From Hyaloperonospora brassicae (lineage: Eukaryota > Oomycota > Peronosporomycetes > Peronosporales > Peronosporaceae), in assembly GCA_947650285.1 (NCBI GenBank), contig CANTFL010000528.1, positions 62,001 through 126,000 on the forward strand: 64,000 nt of DNA, in the 5' to 3' direction. The translations under genes and the position numbers were made by a program. The notes below the pieces were generated by a model. The model did not search any database. It was not told the origin of the DNA and saw only the letters and a program-made list of their open reading frames with translations. Of this stretch, positions 34,095 to 44,305 are shown in pieces; the first letter of the stretch is position 1, and the number at the start of each line of letters is the position of its first letter.

Positions 34095-37000
34095 TCGACG
34101 TCAAGGCCTTATTTCCAGGCGCAAGCGCCTCCGAGTTCACATGGGACGGGTCCCGATACGTCTTAAGCATGCCAACGTAGAACACTGGGTGCGTGCGCAG
34201 TTTGCGCGGAAGGTTGAGCGTGTATGCCAATCCCTTCTTAGCGATGACCGTGAACGGCCCAATGAAGCGCGGACGCAACTTTGTCTTGAAGACAGCAGAG
34301 ACTACATTTGTAGTTAGGTTTTTAGCATTGAGTAGAACTTGGTCTCCGACCTTATAACGTTCAATACATCCTCTGCCTTTAACATCAGCTTGTTCCTTTT
34401 GTTTGTCTTGGCTATCAGCCAGTGCATCACGCACGTGTCGTAACACATTCAAGCGCGTTGCGAGAAACTCGCTTACCTGTTTATGAACAGTAGCAGGGCT
34501 GATATCTGCAAGCCGATCGGCCATCTCTCCCCCACCAAGCCCTGACCCACGCAGTGGTAGCGTCAACGGAACGCGAGGGTGTGTGAGACCGTTCACGTAG
34601 AACGGAGTAAAGCCTGTAGAGGCATGAACAGCGTTATTCAACGCAAACTCAACAACAGGGAGCATCGAACTCCAACGTTTTGGTGTGTTAGCGCAAACAC
34701 TGCGCAAGATGTCACCGATAACGCGGTTGACTCGCTCGGTTTGACCATCTGTCTGCGGATGATCCGCTGTGGACATGTCCAAGCGTGTGCAGAGCACCTT
34801 GAACATGGATTTATCAAAACTTCCCAGTGAAGCGAGGATCACTATCAGAGACAATCAACAACGGCAAACCGTGTTGTCGAAACACTCGATCAATAAACAG
34901 CGTAGTTGTACCTTCACCATTAATGGTATCGGGCACCCCCGCTAAATGAGCCATCTTGCTCAAACGGTCAACAAAGACCACAATACCCGTATTGCCTTGC
35001 CCATCTTTCGGCAGACCGAACATGAAATCCATGCTGATGGACTCCCAGTACTAAGAGGGTATAGGGAGACTAGCGAGCGGCGCAGCCGCATGAGCTGAGG
35101 GTTTCACCCGTTGACACGTTTCGCACGTACGCACATATGTGCTTACCCATTTGTAAAGTTTGGGCCACCAATAATAATGGCTCACGGCGCTATATGTCTT
35201 TTCTCGACCGAGATGACCGCTCACCGCAGTATCATGCGCCTCATAGAGGATGTGATACTTCAATTCCTCATCATGAGGGACAACGATACGGGGAGTATCC
35301 TCCATATCTGTGCTATAGCATAACAGGCCTTGATCGATGGAATATCGATTTAGCCACGCACGCAATCGTGCCGACAATTTAATGCCTGAGTCGCTAAACT
35401 CCTCGCTCCCCAGAGCACGTAGCAAAGCTACACAATGTTCATCTTTGGCATATGCCGAACGAATGAGGTCTGTGACCGATGATGACAGAGTCGTAACATG
35501 AGCAAGCTCATAGTCAGGCCTGCGTGACAACGCATCAGCCAGAGCATTCTGCTTGCCCGGCTTATACTTCACCTCGAAGCTGTATTCCGCAAAGAATGAG
35601 AGCCAACGGGCCATTCGCTGAGAGAGATGTGGCGACTGGGTCGCAGTGCGTAATGACGCATGATCTGTAAAGATCACTAAAGGCTTAGAGCCAAGCAGAT
35701 GAACTCTGAATTTGACGAGAGCATACTTCATTGCAAGTAGCTCTTTGTCATGAACTGGATAGTTCTTTTCAGCTGCTTTCAACTGCCTGGACTCAAACGA
35801 AATGACGCGTTCTCGTCCATCATTATCTGTTTGTAACAGAGCACTGCCGATGGCAAAGTCAGATGCGTCACAGACGACACTGAAAGGCCGATCAGGATCG
35901 GGCAAAGCCAAGATTGGCGCATGAAGAAGGCTCTCTTTTACAGCCGTAAAGGCTTCCTGCTCGGTGTTCGTCCAACACCATTCCACATCCTTTTTAAGGA
36001 GATTGGATAATGGTCGAGCCATGTCTGCATAGTTTGCACTATACTTGTGTAAGTAATTGGCAAGACCAAGCCACTTACGTAAGTCCTTCTGGTTATGAGG
36101 AACCGGCCAATCGACTATGGCTTTTATCTTAGCAGGATCCGCTCTAAGACCACGCGTGTCGATGAAGCACCCCAAAAAGGGAATCTCATGTGCACCAAAG
36201 ATGCACTTAGAGGCGTTGGCATACAACTTGTTTGTGCGCATGCACTCGAGCACTGCTCGTAAATGGTCGATGTGATTATCCACATCAGACCGGCCGTTCA
36301 TTGCACGACTATGGACAAAGATGTCATCAAAGTAGGTCTGTGCATAACCTCGGTGAGGCCGAAACAGTTGCGTCACAAGACGATTGAACGTAGCTGGCGC
36401 GTTTGACAAGCCCTATGGCATAACTAGCCACTCCCAGAGCATACCGCTCGGGGTACTCACCGCTGTTAGCGGAATATCTTTCTCACGCATGAGTAATTGG
36501 TAATTACCATCGACTAAATCGAGTGCACTGTACATCGTACATCCCACCATATTGTTCTGAAGAACATCTTTCCGAGGGATTGGTGTCTGAGCCGGGATCG
36601 TGGCAGCATTAAGCTTATTGTAAGCATGAACAATGCGCCACTTTCCATTGGGCTTTCGAACACAAAATGCGGGCGTGGAGTGAGGAGATTTGCTCTCACG
36701 AACCATGCCCGCTGCGTGCTTTGCACGAAAGAAGTCGTCAATGACGTCGCACTGTTCCTTCGGTAAAGGCCACTGCCGTGTTACGCAGTATTTAGTTCCA
36801 GGAACCAAGTCAATTTCATGACGTACACCTCTATCGGGAGGTAAGACGGACGGTGGGTTGTGACACATCACGTCCTGAAACTCCTTTACCAAAGGATAGA
36901 ACGGATCAAGAGGATCCTTAAGGATCGAGGATCCACTACGGGCATCCAATGACGCCTTTGTGTCCTCAAGGACAGACTCGTCCAATAATGAGGATGAGTT

Positions 37001-38340
37001 CAACTCAATATCTGGTCGAATGACCACTAACTCGGATAATTCTCCTGCCTATAAGGCTTGGCTAAATTCGCCGTCAGACATTTCGTCTAGTTCAAAGAGA
37101 GTATCCAAAGGTGGAAGATTCTCAAGACTAATATTGCCATCGATCTGGCCAGTCACTCCATTGACAAGTGTATATAGTGTGCTATTACTATTATCACTTC
37201 GTGACTTCTTATACGTTGGGCGCTTCACAGTGGCCACCTTACGCTGGAATCGTTTCCTCACAGAAACCGTACGCCTCCTAGAGGTCGGGACAGTCGAGTC
37301 CCCGTGATTGCTATTTGTCTTAGCACGCTCTAGACGAGAGCTCATGTCTTGAACGACACCTGGTGAAGTGTTACGCAACGCAAACACTTCACCCAGTGTA
37401 TTTACACGGACCACTTCACGTACAGCATTCGGGCCTAGCCCTGAACACTCTGGCTTCTCGCCATCAATGTCATTACCGACATTCAGTGAGGTGCCATCAC
37501 GGCCGTCCTCGCTCTGTGTATTTTCACGTGCCACCGCACTGACATCATGGGAATTACTTCCTGTATGTCCCGCCCGTAGGCCAACCATGCTTGACGCATG
37601 CAGTGACTCATTATCAAAACGAGTATCACTCAACGGAGTACAACTCTCTTCAAACATATTAGAAGAGCTCCGCTCAACATTCATGTCATAGACTTTCGAG
37701 TTAATTAACTCCGACATACAAATGTCCAGCACATTGACATCTTCCGTCAATGGCTCGCGCCTATAACGCTTTTGTTGCCTAGCAAAGGTGGGTTCATGAC
37801 TCTCCAAAACTCCACTAGGAACATTGCGCGTTGCGCCTAAGGTCTTAGACCTCCAATCGATCCATGGTTCATGGCGTTCAAGCCATGCCATGCCTAGGAT
37901 GAGATCGTATCTCGAATCCATGTCAAGGACGAGACAGCGTTCTGTGCTATCAAAGTCCAAAAACCTCACGCCCAAGTTCAATGGAACTTTAGGCACAGTA
38001 ACGCGACTACCCGTCGCTAACCGAACAGTGATGGAATCACCATCGTGCGCTTTGAGCGCCTCAACATATTGCTGACTCGTCTCAAGGGAACGGCGTCTAG
38101 CATAGTTGCATGACGCCCCAGAATCGATTAATATCGACCAGTGCTTCTCAAAGCCTTTAACTATCGCCTCAGCTACTAACAAGCCAGGCTTGTATCCACG
38201 CTCTGTGCTTGCTGGCACGGAGCTCTGTGGGGCTACGCCCTGTGTTGCTCTACCTCGTAGAGGAGTGACAGAACTCAGTTCTACCCCAGTAGGCCGCCCC
38301 GCGCCTACTGGGTGTCGAAGTTTCCCCGTGCCATACCAAG
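33685..38340 (-). pseudogene. Gypsy C pol (PR-RT-RH-INT-chromodomain) with three stops and one frameshift
   Basis: Protease active site LIDSGAS near 38125; linker; RT with RQWPLPKEQ and TYFDDIFVHSRA near 36335-36305; RNase H with VVCDASDFAIGSALL and FTDHASLRTA; integrase zinc (CETCQRVK); core with MDFMFGLPKDG, DSDPRFTGKF and HPQTDGQTERVNR; tail LRTHPVFYVGML; chromodomain FHVEKILQ ... YLVEWRGYPESENSWE. Domains down to 34814 share one frame, broken by TAG at 37049, 36413 and 35051. A 1-base insertion near 34820 shifts the rest. The open pol frame overlaps the end of gag in the -1 phase, suggesting Gag-Pol made by -1 frameshifting. Confidence 0.9.
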
Positions 38341-39339
38341 TTTCTGGTTGAGGCTGGGGTTTCGACCCGTGGGAGTCGTTCGTTGCTTACGCAAAGGACA
38401 AGTGGGACGTAGATGTTTAGTGCTTCCGCACATGTAACAGCGTCTCACCTCCTGTCGTTGCTCGGCAACATGAAGCTCAGCTTCACCTTCATCTTCAGCG
38501 TTGCTGAGATCCATCGGTTCGGGCTTGCAGTAAGCTGAGCTACTTGCTGAGGTTGCCCTCGCATAGCTTGGGTTGTACCCATTCCAACCAAGTCTAGCTG
38601 ACTTAAAGTTATGCTCAGCATTCTGAGCGATGCTCACAGCCTCCTCAAAAGTCAAGGGATGGACTCGAAAGACCTCGGTCCTGGCAATGCCAGTAGGAAG
38701 ACCTTCCATGAAGACTGTCACGTAGACGGTCTCAGGGAGAGGGTCGGACTGCATGGCAGCCATCAGAGTTCTCAGCTCCTGGACATAGTCCGTTAACTCG
38801 TTCTTACCTTGACGGGTAGACAAGAAGCGTGAGAGCACGCGATATGCCTGGTTAGGCGGCGAGAAAACTCGAAAAAGGTCCAACTTAAGCGAATCCCACG
38901 TGGGAAACGCCAAGTTGACCGACGTGCCACACGTCAAAGCCCACTCTCTCGCTCTACCATCGAGCTTAGAGATAGCCAACGAGACCCGCTGGTTCTCAAG
39001 TGAGATGAGACCAGAGTCCATGGCCATCTCAATCTCACGGATCCAGAGGGTCAAGTTCTCCCCCTTCTTCCCGGAGTAAAGTTTAACGTCCACCCGAAGG
39101 GGACGAGGCTTAGCCTCTTCTGGTGGCATAGCCACATAGCGTGTCGGCATAGCCGACGCTACTTGGTTTTGAACCTGGCCCAACAGGGCCGTTTCATACT
39201 GCATAAAGGTCTCTACTCGTGCGTTGAGCACATCGGGACCTTGTGCAGCGAGAAACTCCACGTACTCAGGGCCTACGGCCGCGGTCAGCTTATCAAGCGC
39301 GACCTTTTGGGCCTCAGAGAGGGGTGTGGATTGCTCCAT
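38305..39339 (-). CDS. gag: Gag polyprotein of Gypsy C (intact)
   Basis: 344 residues from the first ATG at 39339; a GTG two codons earlier is a less likely start. Contains a retrotransposon capsid domain ([12 protein letters not shown], then [26 protein letters not shown] and YVQELRTLM, about residues 95-220) and a CX2CX4HX4C zinc knuckle with Cys301, Cys304, His309 and Cys314. Gag forms the virus-like particle and packages element RNA. It starts 58 bases after the 5' LTR. The intact frame contrasts with broken pol, so the copy might still supply Gag. Its end overlaps the pol frame. Confidence 0.92.
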   Translation of the reverse strand: MEQSTPLSEAQKVALDKLTAAVGPEYVEFLAAQGPDVLNARVETFMQYETALLGQVQNQVASAMPTRYVAMPPEEAKPRPLRVDVKLYSGKKGENLTLWIREIEMAMDSGLISLENQRVSLAISKLDGRAREWALTCGTSVNLAFPTWDSLKLDLFRVFSPPNQAYRVLSRFLSTRQGKNELTDYVQELRTLMAAMQSDPLPETVYVTVFMEGLPTGIARTEVFRVHPLTFEEAVSIAQNAEHNFKSARLGWNGYNPSYARATSASSSAYCKPEPMDLSNAEDEGEAELHVAEQRQEVRRCYMCGSTKHLRPTCPLRKQRTTPTGRNPSLNQKLGMARGNFDTQ

Positions 39340-39380
39340 CCTCACAGAGGATCAGTCGTAACGACTCAGGCGTAGATTAA

Positions 39381-39395
39381 CTACAAGTGCTACCA
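39381..39395 (-). promoter_or_regulatory. Primer-binding site of Gypsy C
   Basis: Minus-strand TGGTAGCACTTGTAG, two bases inside the 5' LTR. Complementary to a tRNA ending ...CAAGTGCTACCA. A first acceptor base A opposite U72, implied by TGGTA, is a feature of initiator tRNA-Met, so that tRNA is a reasonable but unproven primer. Confidence 0.75.
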
Positions 39396-39397
39396 AG

Positions 39398-39874
39398 TGT
39401 AGAGGAGCTACACAGCTCCTTAAGTCAGAGGAAGACTTAACGCTCTTACGAGCAACTTTGGTTCTACGAACCCGACTCAGAGAGTCAACAAGCTCAGAGA
39501 GCTTACGGTCCCCGTTCCTAAGGGACAAAACGATTCAAAAGAATCACAGCACAGAGTGCTCAGGAGTAGCTACCTTCACAGGTATTGCTAGCTCCTATCG
39601 ATCAAAGACGCCTCGTAAGGCACGTGTCTCTTACTGATCAAAAGGGGAACTGAATTTTTATTTCTTTGATTAACCTAAAAGAACACCTTAGAACAACGTA
39701 TTTAACCTGCCCTAAATAACCTCTTAAAGATCTCGCAATCAATTGATGACAGAAATCAGTCTTCAACAATTAATACACTCACTGTGTTCTAAAATTACTT
39801 TATAGGGTAACCCCTCCTCTCTTGTGTGCACCACCCCTATCGTCGACTACCAGCCGACGTGTAACCCCGTTACA
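39398..39874 (-). repeat. Gypsy C LTR (5' in element orientation)
   Basis: 477 bp, TGTAGAGGAGCTACAC ... CCCCGTTACA, followed by the TSD tttat. Confidence 0.95.
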
Positions 39875-40347
39875 TTTATCGTCCGCTTGAAGACATTCAA
39901 GTTATCTGTAAAGCGTCGTATTTTTGACCGCTTTGATGCCGCAAAAAGGCACTTGTTGCCGCAATTCGCACAAGGAGGTATGCGACATTTTTCTAGAAGG
40001 TCCAATGCCTGCGTAGCAAGTAAATAGGCGCGTAAATATAGGTAGGATGTTATATGCATCAAGTGTCGCATCTTCGTTCGATCTCTATAGCGCCTTTTAT
40101 CAGGCATTCCACACACGTTGTCCGTTGGTGATACTACGTATCCTCGATTACCCGTCTTTTTCGCATGACCTGTACAATTACATGTGAGAGATTCGATGGG
40201 ATTGTATAGACAATCGTATCTAAGGACCCATTGGGTCCATACATATCTCAACATGTGGACTTGAACCCCTCTACGAGTAATTGTCCTACCTAACTTCAGG
40301 CTTGATTTTCTACATGCGCGCGCAAATGGAGACGTGATTGACCACAT
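39875..40347 (-). pseudogene. Copy 2 of the unrecognised 165-codon ORF, disrupted by Gypsy C
   Basis: Matches 7686-7212 with few changes and starts at the same ATG. After ...KRTIN the frame enters the LTR and ends at 39847, replacing the last few codons. If the ORF is a gene, this copy has an altered C-terminus. Confidence 0.3.
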
Positions 40348-40661
40348 GATCTAGCATCACTGAGCCCGTCGCACACACCGGAAAGCTTGGGCTGCCTGTA
40401 TAATCTCATCGACTGATGACCGGAAAACAAACGTATGCATTTGCTGCAGTATCGTATGTGGCGCATATTCCTGCTTCGTCAGCGTCTTTCTGTAGTGAGC
40501 ACGTACAACAATCGACACGCAAGTGGAGATATCGGACGAACATCGCATAGACTAGCATAACCGCCAAGCAAATCGTATCACATACGTTAAATTTTAAGCA
40601 ACACTCCGAACGTGACCGGTTTCCTGTCCCGAAAGTCAGCACTGTCGCCAGCACTTCCTAG

Positions 40662-40979
40662 TCGCTTCTTCCTATTAACTTGACCACGTGTGCGTATCTG
40701 TACAGGGACGAACCCGATGCTGTGTCGCTTCTTCCTATATTAACGTGACCACGTGTGCGCATCTGTACAGGGACGAACCCGATGCTGTGTCGCTTCTTCC
40801 TATATTAACGTGACCACGTGTGCGCATCTGTACAGGGACGAACCCGATGCTGTGTCGCTTCTTCCTATATTAACGTGACCACGTGTGCGCATCTGTACAG
40901 GGACGAACCCGATGCTGTGTCGCTTTTTCCTATTAACGTGACCACGTGTGCGTATCTGTACAGGGACGAATCCGATGCT
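40662..40979 (+). repeat. Minisatellite, five units of about 63 bp
   Basis: Same repeat as 8001-8188 but with five units. The extra units are of the cctatatt/gcgcatctg type, i.e. copies of the middle unit of the shorter array. Confidence 0.92.
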
Positions 40980-43332
40980 CGGAGGATAGTTCCCGCTCCG
41001 TTCTTTGTCGCCAGGGATGCTGATTTTTGCTGAATTTCATGGCTTTTGCTAACATGGCCGCGATCATGTACATGCAAGTATGGGTGCGAATGCACCGCCA
41101 ACTTAAAGATTGATGCTAGAGTTGCGGCATGCTTTCCATCACATATACTGATTTATAAAGATAGCAAGCCATCTCAGGCGATGTGGTATCTTACGTTTCG
41201 AAACTGTCCCTTTTTGTCTGCGGCTATACGCTCCTATCAGCACTTGCTACGCTCGTCCTTATGCCCAGCGTAGATGTGAGCCGTCGCATAGTTGACTCTA
41301 CACCCATCATGGATCGCTATAGAGTTCGACTATTTTGGTAGGCCCCATGATTATGTGTAAGTACTGGAACCATCTCGACTTGTTATTCCGAGACCATAGT
41401 GCATGCAGGCCTGATCACCCTTTACACATCAATACCTGTCTCAAACATTTCTAGCTAATTATGAACCTTCATAAATTAGTAGACTACATTTGTCCGAAAT
41501 TCGGGTAAATACATGAGCTAGAACCCCCTGTTATTTACTTTGCAGCTGATGGTTTTGTTTCAACTTTTAATAACACTCGACAACGAATCAATGCAATATC
41601 AAAAAGGGTGCTAAGCACTACCAAGCACATCAAAATAAGTCGTGTTTAGTAGACTATCCGCATGACTTTTGCAGATCGGCTTACCCCTGTCCTTCCATAG
41701 CTGGAGATGGTCCCTTCACATCGCCCCCTTGATGCTGCCAGAATGTCTCATGCATCTCGAATTTTTCTTAAACTATCACAGTAGTAATCCTCATGATTTT
41801 CTGGCTGTGATCTTGCTCGTTATCGCGATTAGTGTAGTGTTTTTAATGTTTTAATCCTCAATCGATATGTACAAAGTTATTTATTTAGATTGATAATATA
41901 ACAGAATCTGGATTTCCATCGATTGAAGGGTCAAAATGCACGATTTGAAATTTACCAGGGACTGCTAGATCCGACGAAGACCATAGAATCTCTTCACTTT
42001 GCATCATTCAATTTATTTGAATGACTCTAAAATTTGCCATTTTGCTCACGATAGAGCATTAGTGTATCGGGAAAGACATATGACTAAATTCTATTGACTG
42101 CAGATAAAATAACTGGAAGTCCATAAATTGCATATAATGCACTACGTTAAATAATACTTATATGTCATTCATATAATGCCGATAATTTTAGATGATGATT
42201 CGATAGTTCATTAGCACTGTATTTTTGAAAGTGCAATAATATGTTGAACAAATGGTATTTTAACTTGTTAATATATACAGGCCATGGTGTCACCTATCAT
42301 ATGTGCGAAAAAAGCCGAACGCGTACGATTGATAGTGGGCACATATTTACGCTTCAGTATTGCTTGTACATAAATCTTACAAAGATCTAGAAAGACGGAA
42401 ATCGATGTTATTGATCGTATGCCTATAATTCTTTTTAAAAATGCAACTACCGTATGCTTTGGTCCAATTCCTCAAAAGGCCCGCCTTAACCGATGGTATC
42501 GTAGAATTGCTGGTTTAGTCTGATAAAAAGCGTGGTGCTTTGTCATGAACTCGCTACCACCCTTGTCATGTGCATCTCGACCACTGTTTGTTCACAAGGT
42601 CTAGAACGACTTCTGGTGTACTTGATTAATCGAATGACCCAACTGTACATTCTCACAAATAAATAAACTACACTTTATCGTGAAAACCGTATCAATAATA
42701 TCGGTCATTTGAAGAAGACGAACAAAAGTCCAAGAGAAGAAAACATCATGTATCATTTTTTTCGAAAATCGTTTCTAGCTTTCCGTTAACATGATATAAC
42801 TCTATAAATACTAACCTTAATTGTTTGCTTCACAAGAATTCATGCCATCGATAACCGATCCCTGTGAAGTCTTTCAAACTAATTCTGAGCGGTTGCAAAA
42901 TATAGGTCAAACATCACCTCGATAATAGACACGTGTGATATTATTACTCAGAGCGAGGGCTCAAGTCACAGAGACCCACTAAAGCCACCTTTTTCACGTT
43001 TATCATCGACCAACACAAAGAGATGATGCCATATAATATTTTAGGATTCCAGATCTTAAATTAATAATATTTATGCAAAGCTAACTGCTTATGATGTACC
43101 TGTACTAAGACAAAACGTGGTACTATGCTCGATAACCATTAATACCTCCAGAATTGTACGCTTTGGCATGACCGCAGACGCGCTTCGTATATGTGTGTAT
43201 ACCTGTCGATATTGCTGGTTGCAGTATCTCTATTCTACCGCTAATCTGCATTTGTAACAACCCAATGCTGACTTATATAGTGATGACTGTATAAAAGAGC
43301 GTTGGTCCACAAACGTTGTATCAATATATGTA
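40980..43332. other. Non-coding interior of duplicated unit copy 2
   Basis: Counterpart of 8189-10542, with single-base differences only. No recognisable gene. Confidence 0.5.
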
Positions 43333-43418
43333 GGGAAGCGCTAACCATCCCCCCAGATTTTCGTTCACCTCCACACCCCTATATATTACCGTAATTTATA
43401 TACTTTCCATGTTTTTGA

Positions 43419-43811
43419 TTGGTAATAACTAAACTGCATATTGCTAAATTTATTACAGCGCTTAAACACCATCGTCAGTCATTCTCATATGGCTCTGCTA
43501 CCACATCTGGAACTACATACGATACGCTGGAGCGAGCCCGTAAGGCACTTGATGAACATGCAGGAGCTCAAGGCTCTGTACTTACGACCAAGCGTACCAA
43601 TAGGGTGGGTAGCAGAAAAGATGGCGCAATTAAACGTATCATTCTATGGTGCTCACAGGGAAACAGATACAAGTCAGTTGATGATGACAAAGAATCATCA
43701 ACGAGAACGGCTAAGCGCATAAGGGATAGTAGAAGCACTGAGTGCCGTTTCGAGGTTGTCATTAAACGTCAGCGGATGCAGACTGCCTATTCGGGAATAT
43801 GTTATCGATGA
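43419..43811 (+). pseudogene. FAR1/MULE-type DNA-binding fragment of T3 (5'-deleted)
   Basis: 130-codon frame nearly identical to that in T1, with the same 78-bp deletion relative to 30895-30482. The natural ATG is gone. Confidence 0.5.
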
Positions 43812-43948
43812 AAGATCAGTATGACTCTTGTCAGACTCTAGGTGTAGCTACTACCATCATCAAATAATACGTTAGCCTAGTTTGTTATTTGTACAGGTAT
43901 CACTACGATCGATGCACCTCTTGATAGGCCTCTGCGGATTACTTATAG

Positions 43949-44215
43949 TTACTTTCGAATATAGTGATGTGGGATGTCCTCGTCACAGTGCCCATGCAGG
44001 ATAATCGCTACAAGCCCAACCTGTTCCAGAATCGCTCGTATAATATTTTGATTTGACCGAGTAATGGATCGGTCAAATGAAGTAGCTGAATAATAAATTA
44101 CAACACGTCGCCGACTTAAAGACATGCATAGATTGTTCGGATTTAGTACTCTATCAATTTGTAAATGAGATTGTAAATTACTTCTGAGACCGGTAATATT
44201 CTCGATCCTACCCAT
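43949..44215 (-). CDS. Unrecognised 88-residue ORF of the TIR transposon (T3)
   Basis: Intact ATG frame, nearly identical to 22176-22442. It begins just inside the right terminus and runs towards the FAR1-like frame. Preservation in two diverged copies hints at coding function, but the product is unknown. Confidence 0.4.
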   Translation of the reverse strand: MGRIENITGLRSNLQSHLQIDRVLNPNNLCMSLSRRRVVIYYSATSFDRSITRSNQNIIRAILEQVGLVAIILHGHCDEDIPHHYIRK

Positions 44216-44305
44216 CAGAAGGCGTAAATTGAGTAAATTACGGATATATACAGGGGTGGGGGTGGTTAACGAAAATCTGGGGGTGGTGACGTTTCCCTAT
44301 ATCTA

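Larger units (their letters stand above)
32282..39874 (-). mobile_element. Ty3/Gypsy chromodomain retrotransposon C, recent insertion
   Basis: 7593 bp, two 477-bp LTRs and a perfect TSD tttat (32277-32281 and 39875-39879); copy 1 of the duplicated unit preserves the empty site. Minus-strand gag is intact. Pol is one long frame with three TAG codons and one 1-base insertion. A polypurine tract (ggggggg) adjoins the left LTR and the primer-binding site the right. A plus-strand accessory ORF lies between the left LTR and pol. Five LTR differences in 477 bases (about 1%) make it the youngest Gypsy copy here. Confidence 0.95.
31057..43860 (+). repeat. Duplicated unit, copy 2 (interrupted by Gypsy C)
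   Basis: 31057-32281 matches 5996-7216 and 39875-43860 matches 7212-11064. The gap is exactly element C plus its TSD. It differs from copy 1 by scattered substitutions, two extra minisatellite units, and an intact right end, where the TIR element T3 is complete. Confidence 0.92.
43333..44297 (+). mobile_element. TIR DNA transposon T3, complete (965 bp)
   Basis: The left end GGGAAGCGCTAACCATCCCC and the right end, on the complementary strand GGGAAACGTCACCACCCCCA, are imperfect inverted repeats of about 65 bases that share CAGATTTTCGTT and the CCGTAATTTA boundary. Flanks tatatgta (43325-43332) and tatatcta (44298-44305) form an 8-bp TSD with one mismatch. Two convergent frames start next to the two ends. 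The size and lack of a catalytic domain make it non-autonomous. The FAR1-like ORF and TSD size suggest a Mutator-like affiliation; hAT also makes 8-bp TSDs. Confidence 0.85.
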
